58,787 nucleotides of DNA from Rhodovulum strictum (GCF_009649175.1 NZ_WJPO01000025.1:1-58787), one strand, 5' to 3'; positions 32,689 to 41,426 are shown, numbered from the stretch's first letter. Numbers and translations are program-made. The notes: a model not told the origin generated them from the letters alone.

Positions 32689-33203
32689 CGACCACCCCCG
32701 ATACTGCCGCCGCGATCCGCGCCGCACTTGCCGCCCATCCCGGTGCCGCACTCGAAGACATTGCCGCGCAAAGCGGCGCCAGCTTTGCCGAGGTTCTGGC
32801 CTGCCTGCCCGACGACGAGGCCGTACTGGTCCCCGGCCATCATTTCGAGGAGGCGATGGCCGAGATCACCCGCTGGGGCGAGATCACGCTGATCATCAAT
32901 ACCGGCGACGTGATCCTTGAGGCCAAGGGCGAACTGCCGCCGGGCAGCGTGGCGCAGGGCTATTTCAACCTGCATGGGCGCCCCATCGGCGGGCATATCC
33001 GTGCGGGCGCCTGCGCCGGGGTGGCCTTCGTCACGCGCGGGCTGTTCGGGATGGAGGCGCGCTCGGTCCAGTTTCTCGACACGCGTGGCGGGTGCCTGTT
33101 CAAGATCTATCTGGGCCGCGATGCGAACCGCGCGCTGATCCCCGCCCAGCTTGCCGCGTTCGAGGCGCTGCGCGACCGCCTTGCCTACGCGGTGCCCGCA
33201 TGA
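32685..33203 (+). CDS. hutX: HutX/HuvX-type cytosolic heme carrier
   Basis: 172 residues: an N-terminal helical part (IRAALAAHPGAALEDIAAQSG) then the HutX/ChuX domain with FEEAMAEITRWGEITLIINTGDV, FNLHGRPIGGHIRA and a RSVQFLDTRGGCLFKIYLGRD strand pair. ChuX/HutX bind heme in the cytosol and hand it to the degrading enzyme. Coupled to hutW by a four-base overlap. His and other ligand residues cannot be fixed from sequence alone. Confidence 0.9.
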   Translation: MTTTPDTAAAIRAALAAHPGAALEDIAAQSGASFAEVLACLPDDEAVLVPGHHFEEAMAEITRWGEITLIINTGDVILEAKGELPPGSVAQGYFNLHGRPIGGHIRAGACAGVAFVTRGLFGMEARSVQFLDTRGGCLFKIYLGRDANRALIPAQLAAFEALRDRLAYAVPA

Positions 33204-33216
33204 GGGCCGGGCCATC

Positions 33217-33405
33217 ATGCGCGACATGGCACGCAGCGGCACGCTTCCCATGAGCCTGCATGAATGCCTTCGGGCCCATTCGGGACAGCCCGTCCATGAC
33301 GCGCGCATCCTGACCGGGGGCGGGACGGTCGCGGTGATCGTGCTGGACGGCGTGGCCTATACGTTGCGGATCACGCGGGCGGGCAAGCTGATCCTGACCA
33401 AGTGA
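33217..33405 (+). CDS. hemP: HemP/HmuP family small regulatory protein
   Basis: 62 residues. The C-terminal half DARILTGGGTVAVIVLDG and YTLRITRAGKLILTK is the HemP/HmuP signature, usually ending in exactly this LR-TR-GKLILTK pattern. In Bradyrhizobium and relatives HmuP acts as a co-activator of heme-uptake genes together with Irr. The ATG at 33217 is a best guess; inner ATGs at 33226 and 33253 would also keep the domain. No TonB receptor or HmuTUV transporter is in the window, so this is a partial heme operon. Confidence 0.85.
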   Translation: MRDMARSGTLPMSLHECLRAHSGQPVHDARILTGGGTVAVIVLDGVAYTLRITRAGKLILTK

Positions 33406-33465
33406 CCCGGCCTGCCGCCATGGACGGAATGTCGCGGCATTGGTTCTTGATAAAAACACTAAGGT

Positions 33466-33481
33466 AAGGTTTGGTGACCTT
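33466..33481. promoter_or_regulatory. AAGGT-N6-ACCTT inverted repeat upstream of the DUF4198-Feo genes
   Basis: AAGGT (33466-33470) and ACCTT (33477-33481) form an inverted repeat in an AT-richer island that also contains TTGATAAAAA at 33447-33456. It lies about 85 bases before the first gene of the presumed iron(II) operon and after hemP, the expected position for a metal-responsive operator. No known consensus is matched with confidence. Confidence 0.35.
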
Positions 33482-33564
33482 TGACACCGCCCCAAGCCAG
33501 ACGCCAGGGGAATCGCTGACCGACATTGCGACGGACCACCGTCGCCCAGATTGACGAGGATCCC

Positions 33565-33882
33565 ATGCGTCTTGATCTCCGACTTCCCGTTACGCTTGCC
33601 GCCCTGATCGGGCTTGCAGGCGCCGCGCTTGCCCATACGCCGCTGTGCTCCTGCTATGACAATGGCGACGGCACGGTGCTGTGCGAGGGCGGGTTTTCCG
33701 ATGGCGCGTCGGCTGCCGGGGTCAAGATGTCGGTGATGGACGGCTCGGGCGCCGCCCTGATCGAGGGGGCAATCGACGCGAATGGCGAGTTCGTGTTCGA
33801 CAAGCCCGAAGGGGCCTTCAGCGTGATCTTTGACGCGGGCGAAGGCCACCGCATCACCATTTCCTCTGACGCGATCTATTGA
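33565..33882 (+). CDS. Small secreted protein paired with DUF4198, possible metal-binding
   Basis: 105 residues with a signal peptide ending around LIGLAGAALAHTP. The mature protein starts with His, then CSCYDNGDGTVLCEGGF with three cysteines, and continues as a single beta-sandwich-like domain (FSDGASAAGVKMSVMD, GEFVFDKPEGAFSVIFDAG) similar to carboxypeptidase-regulatory or CbiL/NikL-type Ig-like folds. GAGGA sits nine bases before the ATG. It is followed ten bases on by the DUF4198 gene, so the two are a unit. A periplasmic metal-handling role is inferred from context only. Confidence 0.7.
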   Translation: MRLDLRLPVTLAALIGLAGAALAHTPLCSCYDNGDGTVLCEGGFSDGASAAGVKMSVMDGSGAALIEGAIDANGEFVFDKPEGAFSVIFDAGEGHRITISSDAIY

Positions 33883-33892
33883 GGGCAGCACA

Positions 33893-34675
33893 ATGAACCG
33901 CCTTTTCGCAGCCGCGCTTGCCGCCACGCTTGCCACCCCCGCCGCCGCGCATTTCCAGCTGATCTACGCCCCCGACCCGAATATCGAGGCGCCGGGCGAT
34001 GTCACGCTGAAGCTGATCTTCTGGCACCCGATGGCGAACGGGCATGCCATGGACATGGGTACGCCGGTCGAATTCTTCTCGGATTTCCGGGGCGAGCGCA
34101 CCGATCTGCTGCCCAGCCTTGCGCCGATCACCTTCAAGGGTGCGGATAACGAGGCCGCAGCCTATGAGGCCACGCTGCCCGTCCGGCGCAATGGCGACTA
34201 CATCCTCGCGCTGACGCCCGCGCCCTATTACGAGGGGGGCGAGGATATCTATATCCAGCAGATCACCAAGGTCTTCTTCAACAAGGCGGGCCTGCCGACC
34301 GGCTGGAACGAACCCCTTGGCCTGCCGACCGAGATCGTGCCGCTGAACAAGCCGACCAACATCCTTGTCGGGTCCACCTTCTCGGGCCAGCTTCTGTCCG
34401 GGGGCGAACCCGTGGCGGGGGCCGAGATCGAGATCGAGTATCTGGCCGCCGAGCCCGACATGGAGACCAACACCGCTGGCGCGGCGACGGTGGGCGAGGC
34501 GCCGGGCGGCACGCTGGTCGCGATCACCGATGCCAACGGGGTCTTTACCTTCGGGATCCCGCGCGCCGGGCATTGGGGCTTTGCCGCGCTGGGCAGCGGC
34601 CCCGAAACCGAGCATGAGGGCAAGGAACTCAGCCAGGACGCGGTGATCTGGATCAAGGCCTATGATCTCGAATAG
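33893..34675 (+). CDS. DUF4198 (CbiK/NikK-like) periplasmic metal-binding protein
   Basis: 260 residues with signal peptide (MNRLFAAALAATLATPAAAHF). The mature N-terminus is His-Phe-Gln, followed by FWHPMANGHAMDMG, a His/Met-rich stretch that could bind a metal, and a C-terminal Ig-like part ending WGFAALGSGPETEHEGKEL. DUF4198 proteins are usually accessory periplasmic parts of nickel or cobalt ECF transporters. Here the neighbours are FeoA and FeoB instead, which suggests capture or delivery of iron(II), or of another divalent metal, for Feo. A GC hairpin separates it from feoA. Confidence 0.82.
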   Translation: MNRLFAAALAATLATPAAAHFQLIYAPDPNIEAPGDVTLKLIFWHPMANGHAMDMGTPVEFFSDFRGERTDLLPSLAPITFKGADNEAAAYEATLPVRRNGDYILALTPAPYYEGGEDIYIQQITKVFFNKAGLPTGWNEPLGLPTEIVPLNKPTNILVGSTFSGQLLSGGEPVAGAEIEIEYLAAEPDMETNTAGAATVGEAPGGTLVAITDANGVFTFGIPRAGHWGFAALGSGPETEHEGKELSQDAVIWIKAYDLE

Positions 34676-34692
34676 GCGTTAACCTGGGTGAA

Positions 34693-34715
34693 GGGGCGGC
34701 GTTCCGTGCCGCCCC
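34693..34715 (+). terminator. GC hairpin between the DUF4198 gene and feoA
   Basis: GGGGCGGC (34693-34700) and GCCGCCCC (34708-34715) pair perfectly around a seven-base loop, 17 bases after the stop. No U-run follows, so it may attenuate rather than stop transcription into feoA. Confidence 0.5.
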
Positions 34716-34848
34716 GGCCCGTCGCCTGCGGTCGCTTTCCGGCCGCCGACGGGAGGCCCAGGACGCGGAACGCCCCACCCGGTTGTCGCACGCTCCCAGG
34801 AAACGGTCCCCACGAAAACGGCCTCCCAGGCAGAACGGATCCCAAGAC

Positions 34849-35169
34849 ATGAAACGCGCATTTTTCGGCCGCAACGGATGGGGCAGAGGTGGCCGGGGCA
34901 CCGGCGGCGGGCAGGCGGATGGCTGCCGGGCCTGCTGGGACGGGTGCAGCCTTGACGCGCTGGCGCCCGGAACCACCTGCCGCATCCGGCGGCTGATGGG
35001 CTGCGGGCCGGTGCGCCAGCGGCTGCTGGATCTGGGCATTCGCCCCGAACGCGAGGTGACGGTTGTGCGCGCCGCGCCGCTGCTGGACCCGATCGAGCTG
35101 CGCGTGGGCGACAGTTTCATCGTCATCCGCCGCCGCGAGGCCGCCCAGATCGAGGTCGAGGATGTCTGA
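34849..35169 (+). CDS. feoA: Ferrous iron transport protein A
   Basis: 106 residues. After a Gly/Cys-rich leader (CRACWDGC at about 27-34) comes the FeoA SH3-like domain: LDALAPGTTCRIRRLMGCGPVRQRLLDLGI, PEREVTV, and GDSFIVIRRREAAQIEV. FeoA is a small cytosolic helper of FeoB. The Cys-x2-Cys-x3-Cys leader is not usual for E. coli FeoA and could bind metal or be redox active. The stop overlaps feoB by eight bases. Confidence 0.9.
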   Translation: MKRAFFGRNGWGRGGRGTGGGQADGCRACWDGCSLDALAPGTTCRIRRLMGCGPVRQRLLDLGIRPEREVTVVRAAPLLDPIELRVGDSFIVIRRREAAQIEVEDV

Positions 35170-37648
35170 TCGCCGCCTCGTCGCGCTGGCGGGGCAGCAG
35201 AACGCGGGCAAGTCGACGCTGTTCAACCTGCTGACCGGCCTGACCCAGCATATCGCCAATTATCCCGGCGTCACCGTCGACAAGAAATCGGGCCGCTATG
35301 CCCATGCCGGCCAGAGCGTCGAGGTGGTCGACCTGCCCGGCTGCTATTCGCTGACCTCCTATTCGCCCGAGGAACGGGTCGCGCGGAATTTCCTGATCGA
35401 GGATCGCCCCGATGTGGTGGTCAACGTGCTGGACGCCTCGAACCTGCGCCGGGGGTTGCCGCTGACCTTCCAGCTTCTGGAAATGGGCATGCCGGTGATC
35501 GTGGCGCTGAACATGATGGATGTGGCCGAGGGGCGGGGGTTGCAGATCGACCTGGCCGCGCTGGAACGGCGGCTTTGCGTGCCGGTGGTGCCGGTGATCG
35601 GGCGCAAGGGGCAGGGCGGCGAGGCGCTGAAGGCGGCGATTGCCGCTGCCCGCGACACGCGGCCCGCGACGCTGAATTACGGTGCGCTGGAACCCGCGGT
35701 TGCCGAGCTTCAGGCACGGCTTGCCGACCGGGGCGAACTGGCGGGGCTGTCGGCGCGCTGGCTGGCGGTCAAGCTGCTGGAGGCCGATATCGAGGCCGAG
35801 CGGCTTTTGGCGGACCGGCTGGACAATCCCCATCCGATCCTCGATCTGGCGCATCGGCTGCGCGCCCAGGCAGGCGGGGCCGAGGCGGCGGCCGACCGGA
35901 TCGCCGCCGCGCGTGACGCTCTGGCCGCCGATATCGTGACCGCCTGCATCATCGCCACCCGGGCGGGCCATGTGCCGCTGTCGGAACGGATCGACCGGGT
36001 GGTGCTGAACCGCTTTATCGCGCCGGTCTTTCTGGTGGCCATCGTCTGGGCGATCTACCAGCTTTCCATCGTGCAGGGCTATGAACTTACCAAGGTCACA
36101 TGGCCGGTGCTGGCGGGTTTTCGCAACCTTGCCGCGGGCGTGCTGCCCGATGCGGGGTTCCTGGTCGATCCGCAGGTCCGGTCGCTGGGGCTGTGGATGG
36201 TCGATTCCGTCAACACGCTGCTGAACTATGTGCCGATCTTCCTGATCCTGTTCGCGCTGATCGCGATCCTCGAGGATTCGGGCTACATGGCGCGGATCGC
36301 CTTCATCCTCGACCGCATCCTGCACCGCTTTGGCCTGCATGGGCAGTCGACGCTGCCCTTCATCCTGGCCGGCGTCTTTGCGGGGGGCTGTGCGGTGCCG
36401 GGCGTGATGGCGACCAAGGGCATTCCCGACGCGCGCGCCCGGATGGCCACGATCCTGACCGTGCCCTTCATGAACTGCATGGCCAAGATCCCGCTTTATA
36501 CGCTGCTGATCAACATCTACTTCCCCGAGGCCAAGGGGTTGATGCTGTTCTACCTGTCCACCATCACCGTGATCGCGGCGCTGCTGGTTGCGAAGCTTCT
36601 GACCACATCGGTCCTGCGCCACCATGAAACCGCGCCTTTCGTGATGGAACTGCCGAACTACCACCTGCCCACGATCCGCGGCGTGGCGCAGCGCGCCTTT
36701 GACCGGACCTGGCTTTACATCAAGAAGGTGGGCACCGTGGTCGTGGCCATCGCGGTCGTGATCTATGTGCTGCTGCAATTCCCCGGCGTTCCGGCCGAGC
36801 GCGAGGTCGCCTATCAATCCCGCGCCGAGACCGCCATCGCGGACTTCTACACCGCGCTTGGCGACAACCCGCACCGGGCCGCCGTGCCCGATCAGGCCGC
36901 GCTGGTGGCGCTGGTCAATGCGGCGACCGATTATCGTGCGGCGCGCCTGAACGCAGGCGGGCGCGCGGCGGCCGAGGCGATCGACGCCCGCTTTGCCGAG
37001 CGGTTCCCCGAATTCGTGCCCTTCGTGCTGCGTGCGCAGGATGACGCTGCCCGCGCCGCCTCGGCTGCGCTGCGCGATCTGGCCAATGCGCGGACCACGC
37101 TGCGCCGCGAGATGCGCCAGGACAAGATCGAGTCGAGCTTTCTGGGCATGATCGGCCGCAGCATGGAGCCGGTGACGCAATTCGCGGATTTCGACTGGAA
37201 GATCAACGTCGCGCTTCTGGCCTCCTTTGCGGCACGCGAAAGCTCGGTCGCGACGCTGGGGGTGCTGTTCGACCAGCCCGAGGGCGAAGGCGCGCAGACG
37301 CTGGAGCAACGCATGGGCGCCGAACAGGCCGCCGAGGGGCGCAGCGCGCTGTCGGCCGTCGCGCTGATGCTGTTCTTCGCGCTTTACCCGCCCTGTCTGG
37401 CGACCGTCATCATGGTGCGGGTGCAGACCGACAGCTACCGCTGGATGGGCTTTGCCATCGTCTTCCCGACGCTTCTGGGCCTTGCGGTGGCGAGCGCCGT
37501 CTTTACCCTGGGCAGCGCATTGCAGCTGACCGGCCTTCAGACCATGACCGCGGTCTACCTGCTTGGCCTTGCGGCGCTGCTGATCGTGGCGCTGCCCAAG
37601 CCCTGGCTGCGTCTTCCCCCACGCCGAGCGGCACAGGACATGCCATGA
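35162..37648 (+). CDS. feoB: Ferrous iron transporter B
   Basis: 828 residues: N-terminal G-protein domain with GQQNAGKST, YPGVTVDKKSG, DLPGCYSL and NMMDVAE, then a GDI-like helical part, then two Gate motifs and about ten membrane helices with FAGGCAVPG and CMAKIPLYTLL, conserved Cys included. A periplasmic or cytosolic insertion of ~130 residues near 550-680 (VAYQSRAETAIADFYTALG onward) is larger than in E. coli. Imports iron(II). It overlaps feoA before it and the Cys-rich gene after it, so the three form one operon. Confidence 0.95.
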   Translation: MSDRRLVALAGQQNAGKSTLFNLLTGLTQHIANYPGVTVDKKSGRYAHAGQSVEVVDLPGCYSLTSYSPEERVARNFLIEDRPDVVVNVLDASNLRRGLPLTFQLLEMGMPVIVALNMMDVAEGRGLQIDLAALERRLCVPVVPVIGRKGQGGEALKAAIAAARDTRPATLNYGALEPAVAELQARLADRGELAGLSARWLAVKLLEADIEAERLLADRLDNPHPILDLAHRLRAQAGGAEAAADRIAAARDALAADIVTACIIATRAGHVPLSERIDRVVLNRFIAPVFLVAIVWAIYQLSIVQGYELTKVTWPVLAGFRNLAAGVLPDAGFLVDPQVRSLGLWMVDSVNTLLNYVPIFLILFALIAILEDSGYMARIAFILDRILHRFGLHGQSTLPFILAGVFAGGCAVPGVMATKGIPDARARMATILTVPFMNCMAKIPLYTLLINIYFPEAKGLMLFYLSTITVIAALLVAKLLTTSVLRHHETAPFVMELPNYHLPTIRGVAQRAFDRTWLYIKKVGTVVVAIAVVIYVLLQFPGVPAEREVAYQSRAETAIADFYTALGDNPHRAAVPDQAALVALVNAATDYRAARLNAGGRAAAEAIDARFAERFPEFVPFVLRAQDDAARAASAALRDLANARTTLRREMRQDKIESSFLGMIGRSMEPVTQFADFDWKINVALLASFAARESSVATLGVLFDQPEGEGAQTLEQRMGAEQAAEGRSALSAVALMLFFALYPPCLATVIMVRVQTDSYRWMGFAIVFPTLLGLAVASAVFTLGSALQLTGLQTMTAVYLLGLAALLIVALPKPWLRLPPRRAAQDMP

Positions 37649-37863
37649 CCCCCCAGATCGACCTTGCCACCGAGACCGCCCTTGCCGGGCACGAGATCGC
37701 CCTGATCGCGCTGGCGCTTGCCGTCGCGCTGGGTTTCCTGTTCCGCGGGCTGATCCGGCGCCGCCGCGGGGCGGCACGGGCCTGTGGCGGATGCGCGGGC
37801 TGTGGCGGGGCAAGCTGCAAGGCGACCGGGCTGGACCTGCCCGGGACCACGGACCGAAGCTGA
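37645..37863 (+). CDS. FeoB-associated Cys-rich membrane protein
   Basis: 72 residues: a short N-terminus, one helix (IALIALALAVALGFLFRGLI), basic RRRRGAARAC, then CGGCAGCGGASC with five cysteines in all from residue ~47. This is the pattern of FeoB-associated small Cys-rich proteins, thought to take the place of FeoC. The ATG overlaps the feoB stop by four bases (ATGA). Cysteines would face the cytosol if the positive-inside rule holds and could bind iron or an Fe-S centre. Confidence 0.85.
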   Translation: MTPQIDLATETALAGHEIALIALALAVALGFLFRGLIRRRRGAARACGGCAGCGGASCKATGLDLPGTTDRS

Positions 37864-37889
37864 GGTCCGGGCGGATCGCCCCGACCTCA
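37861..37889. terminator. Bidirectional terminator hairpin spanning both convergent stops
   Basis: TGAGGTC (37861-37867) pairs with GACCTCA (37883-37889) and GGGCG (37869-37873) with CGCCC (37877-37881), with one C-C mismatch and a three-base loop. The stem includes the stop codon of the FeoB-associated gene on one side and that of prfC on the other, so it can serve both transcripts. Confidence 0.65.
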
Positions 37890-39494
37890 GACCTGCATTT
37901 CCTTGGTCGCGCTCAGGGTCAGTTCGGGGTGGTCGCGTGCCACGCGGTCGATATCCCATTGCAGCCGCGTCATGTAGACCGCGTCGCCATCATTGTCGGT
38001 GGCCATGTGCTGCTTGTTCTTCTGGGTGAACGCCTCGACCGCGGCCTTGTCGCCATGCACCCAGCGCGCCGAGGTGAATTGCGACGCCTCGAACCGCACC
38101 GGCAGCCCGTATTCCAGTTCGATCCGGCTGGCCAGAACCTCGAATTGCAGCGCGCCCACCACGCCGACGATGAAGCCCGAGCCCACCATCGGCTTGAACA
38201 CCTTTGCGGCACCTTCCTCGGCGAACTGCATCAGCGCCTTGTCCAGATGCTTGGCCTTCATCGGGTCGCCCGCGCGGCAGACGCGCAGCAGTTCCGGTGC
38301 GAAGGACGGTATCCCCGTGACCTTCAGCGCCTCGCCCTCGGTCAGCGTGTCGCCGATGCGCAACTGGCCGTGGTTCGGGATGCCGATGATGTCGCCCGCC
38401 CATGCCTCGTCCGCCAGTTCGCGGTCGGCGGCCAGGAACATCACCGGGTTCGTCACCGCCATCGGTTTCTTCGAGCGGACATGCAACAGCTTCATCCCGC
38501 GCTGGAAATGCCCCGAGGCCAGCCGCACGAAGGCCACCCGGTCGCGGTGCTTGGGGTCCATGTTGGCCTGAACCTTGAACACGAATCCCGAGACCTGCGT
38601 TTCCTCGGGCGCGATCTGGCGGGGTTCGGCGGGCTGGATCTGGGGCTCGGGCGCATAGGTGCCGATGCCCTCCATCAACTCCTTTACCCCGAAGGAATTG
38701 ATCGCCGAGCCGAACCAGATCGGCGTCATGTGCCCTTCGAGAACCTGTTGCGCATCGAGGGCGGGCAGCAATTCGCGTGCCATCGCGACCTCCTCGATCA
38801 GCTTTTCGCGCAGATCGGCGGGCACGTGCTCGGCCAGTTTCGGATCGTCCAGCCCGTCGATCCGGATCGATTCCGCCACCCGGTTCCGGTCGGCCCGATC
38901 CATCAGTTCCAGCCGCTCGTTGATCATGTCGTAGCAGCCCAGAAAGTCGCGGCCCATCCCGATCGGCCAGCTTGCGGGCGTCACATGGATCGCCAGCATT
39001 TCCTGGATCTCGTCGATGATCTCGAACGTGTCGCGCGCCTCGCGGTCCATCTTGTTGCAGAAGGTCAGGATCGGCAGATCGCGCAGGCGGCAGACCTCGA
39101 ACAGCTTCTGGGTCTGGCTTTCCACGCCCTTCGCGCCGTCGATCACCATGATCGCGGCATCCACCGCCGTCAGCGTGCGGTAGGTATCTTCGGAAAAGTC
39201 GCTGTGGCCGGGCGTGTCGACCAGGTTGAAGCGGTACTTCCCGTAATCGAAGGACATCGCCGAGGCCGAGACCGAGATGCCCCGGTCCTTTTCCATCTGC
39301 ATGAAGTCCGACCGCGTGCGCCGCGCCTCGCCCTTGGCGCGCACCTGCCCGGCCATCTGGATCGCGCCGCCGTAAAGCAGGAACTTCTCGGTCAGCGTGG
39401 TCTTGCCCGCATCGGGGTGGCTGATGATGGCAAAGGTGCGCCGCCGGGCGATTTCCGGCGGCAATTGGGGGCGGTTCTTGGCGGCGTCCAGCAT
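37887..39494 (-). CDS. prfC: Peptide chain release factor 3
   Basis: GTPase that recycles release factors 1 and 2 from the ribosome. 535 residues, the usual RF3 length, with P-loop SHPDAGKTT, switch I GISVSASAMSF, DTPGHSDFSEDTYR, NKMDREARD, domain II FVFKVQANMDPKHRDRVAF and C-terminal SQFTSARWV. The ATG at 39494 gives MLDAAKNRPQLPPEI; longer in-frame sequence upstream is without similarity. The protein could be confused with EF-G, but SASAMSF and domain order are RF3-specific. Neighbours on the same strand, the ribbon-helix-helix and DUF4169 genes, are about 70 bases upstream. Confidence 0.95.
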   Translation of the reverse strand: MLDAAKNRPQLPPEIARRRTFAIISHPDAGKTTLTEKFLLYGGAIQMAGQVRAKGEARRTRSDFMQMEKDRGISVSASAMSFDYGKYRFNLVDTPGHSDFSEDTYRTLTAVDAAIMVIDGAKGVESQTQKLFEVCRLRDLPILTFCNKMDREARDTFEIIDEIQEMLAIHVTPASWPIGMGRDFLGCYDMINERLELMDRADRNRVAESIRIDGLDDPKLAEHVPADLREKLIEEVAMARELLPALDAQQVLEGHMTPIWFGSAINSFGVKELMEGIGTYAPEPQIQPAEPRQIAPEETQVSGFVFKVQANMDPKHRDRVAFVRLASGHFQRGMKLLHVRSKKPMAVTNPVMFLAADRELADEAWAGDIIGIPNHGQLRIGDTLTEGEALKVTGIPSFAPELLRVCRAGDPMKAKHLDKALMQFAEEGAAKVFKPMVGSGFIVGVVGALQFEVLASRIELEYGLPVRFEASQFTSARWVHGDKAAVEAFTQKNKQHMATDNDGDAVYMTRLQWDIDRVARDHPELTLSATKEMQV

Positions 39495-39562
39495 GGGCGC
39501 GGATATAGCGGCGGGGGCAGGGGGGCGCAATCGCGTTCGAACGCGGGCGTCGGGGCGGGCCG

Positions 39563-39778
39563 CTACCCGCGATAGCGGTTCAGCACGAAGACCCGGATCG
39601 CCGAGGCAAGCCCGGTCCCGGGATCGCGGTTCGCGTCGATCTCGGCCGCGAGCGCGTTGATCGGTACGCCCCGTTCGGTCGCGATCTCGCGAAAGGCGGC
39701 CCAGAACGCATCTTCCAGCGACACGCTGGTGCGGTGCCCCTTGAGCGTGAGCGAGCGTTTGACCGGGCGGCCGTTCAT
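39563..39778 (-). CDS. Ribbon-helix-helix domain protein
   Basis: 71 residues. RPVKRSLTLKGHRTSVSLEDAFWAAFREIATERG and INALAAEIDANRD read as a beta-strand plus two helices of the RHH_4 type, which is common behind fumC in Rhodobacterales. A regulatory or toxin-antitoxin-like DNA-binding role is possible. The start overlaps the DUF4169 stop by four bases (ATGA), so it is translated with that gene and fumC. Confidence 0.8.
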   Translation of the reverse strand: MNGRPVKRSLTLKGHRTSVSLEDAFWAAFREIATERGVPINALAAEIDANRDPGTGLASAIRVFVLNRYRG

Positions 39779-39957
39779 TCGTCCTCGCGCCGGTGGGCGT
39801 CAAGCGTGTCGCGGGCGCGGGCGGCTTCGGCCGCCTCGCGCGCCTTCTGGGCCTTGGTGCGGCCGAATTTCGCGGCGTTCTCGTCGCCCCTTGCGCGTTT
39901 CTCGGCGCGCTCGCGTGCCTTGCGGGCCGCGCGCAGGTTGACGACGCCGCCCGCCAT
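39775..39957 (-). CDS. DUF4169 family small basic protein
   Basis: 60 residues, almost all charged helix: VVNLRAARKARERAEKRARGDENAAKFGRTKAQK, then EAAEAARARDTLDAHRRE. This is the DUF4169 pattern of alphaproteobacteria; its role is unknown. The ATG overlaps the fumC stop by one base (TGATG) and its own stop overlaps the next gene, so fumC, this gene and the RHH gene form a coupled trio. Confidence 0.85.
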   Translation of the reverse strand: MAGGVVNLRAARKARERAEKRARGDENAAKFGRTKAQKAREAAEAARARDTLDAHRREDE

Positions 39958-41351
39958 CAGTCGGACGGCCCGATCATCTGCTCGGGCCGCACCACCCGGT
40001 CAAAGGTCTCGCCATCGACAAAGCCCAGCGCGATCGCCTCCTCGCGCAGCGTGGTGCCGTTCCTGTGCGCGGTCTTGGCGACCTTGGTGGCGTTGTCATA
40101 GCCGATCTCGGGGGCAAGGGCTGTGACCAGCATCAGGCTTTCGCGCATCAGCTTTTCGATCCGCGCCTCGTTGGCCTGGATGCCGTTGAGCATCCGTTCC
40201 GTGAAGCTGTCCGCCGCATCGCCCAGAAGCTGCATGGATTGCAACAGGTTATAGGCCATCATCGGGTTGTAGACGTTCAGTTCGAAATGGCCCTGGCTGC
40301 CCGCGAACTTGATCGCCGCGTCATTGCCGATGACATGGGCGGCGACCTGGGTCAGCGCCTCGGCCTGGGTGGGGTTGACCTTGCCCGGCATGATAGAGCT
40401 GCCCGGCTCGTTCTCGGGCAGGATCAGTTCGCCCAGACCCGAGCGCGGCCCCGAACCCAGAAGGCGGATGTCGTTGGCGATCTTGTAGCACGAGCCTGCC
40501 ACCGTGGCGATGGCGCCCGACAGGAACACCATCGCGTCATGGGCGGCCAGCGCCTCGAACTTGTTGGGCGCGGTGACAAAGGGCAGGCCGGTGATGCGCG
40601 CCATGTTGGCCGCCACCATCTCGCCCCAGCCCTTTTTCGTGTTCAGCCCGGTGCCGACTGCCGTGCCGCCCTGCGCCAGTTCGTGGATGCCGGGCAGCGC
40701 CATCTCGATCCGCGCGATGCCCTGACGGATCTGCTGGGCATAGCCCGAGAATTCCTGGCCCAGCGTCAGCGGCGTGGCGTCCTGGGTGTGGGTGCGGCCG
40801 ATCTTGATGATGTCGCGGAACTCGTCCGACTTGCGTTCCAGCCCGTCCAGCAGCTTGCGCAGCCCCGGCAGCAGCACGTCGCGCGCGGTCATCGCGGCGG
40901 CGATATGCATCGCGGTCGGGAAGGTGTCGTTCGAGCTTTGGCCCATGTTCACATGGTCGTTCGGATGCACCGGATCCTTCGAGCCGATCACCCCGCCCAG
41001 CAATTCGATCGCGCGGTTCGAGATCACCTCGTTGGCATTCATGTTCGATTGCGTGCCCGAACCGGTCTGCCAGACCACCAGCGGGAAATGATCGTCGAAC
41101 CGGCCCTCGATCACCTCGGCCGCGGCCTGCACGATGGCCTTGCCGCGGCGTTCGTCCAGCGTGCCGAGCGTCATGTTCGCCTCGGCGCAGGCCTGCTTGA
41201 CCACGCCCAGAGCGCGCACGATGGCGATGGGCTGCCGCTCCCAGCCGATGGGAAAGTTCAGCAGGCTGCGCTGGGTCTGGGCGCCCCAATACCTGTCGGC
41301 TTGCACCTCCAGCGGGCCGAAGCTGTCGGTCTCGGTGCGGGTCTGGCTCAT
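39957..41351 (-). CDS. fumC: Fumarate hydratase class II
   Basis: Tetrameric, iron-free fumarase of the citric acid cycle. 464 residues with [46 protein letters not shown], and the superfamily signature [11 protein letters not shown]. Class II enzymes tolerate oxidative stress better than the Fe-S class I. The ATG at 41351 is preceded by GGAGGATCGCG. The sspB stop lies about 75 bases upstream on the same strand. Confidence 0.96.
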   Translation of the reverse strand: MSQTRTETDSFGPLEVQADRYWGAQTQRSLLNFPIGWERQPIAIVRALGVVKQACAEANMTLGTLDERRGKAIVQAAAEVIEGRFDDHFPLVVWQTGSGTQSNMNANEVISNRAIELLGGVIGSKDPVHPNDHVNMGQSSNDTFPTAMHIAAAMTARDVLLPGLRKLLDGLERKSDEFRDIIKIGRTHTQDATPLTLGQEFSGYAQQIRQGIARIEMALPGIHELAQGGTAVGTGLNTKKGWGEMVAANMARITGLPFVTAPNKFEALAAHDAMVFLSGAIATVAGSCYKIANDIRLLGSGPRSGLGELILPENEPGSSIMPGKVNPTQAEALTQVAAHVIGNDAAIKFAGSQGHFELNVYNPMMAYNLLQSMQLLGDAADSFTERMLNGIQANEARIEKLMRESLMLVTALAPEIGYDNATKVAKTAHRNGTTLREEAIALGFVDGETFDRVVRPEQMIGPSD

Positions 41352-41426
41352 CGCGATCCTCCGGTCTGTCGTTGCCGACAGGCTATAGGCCGGGGCCGGG
41401 CGCGGGGCAATGGGCCGGGCGCGGGT

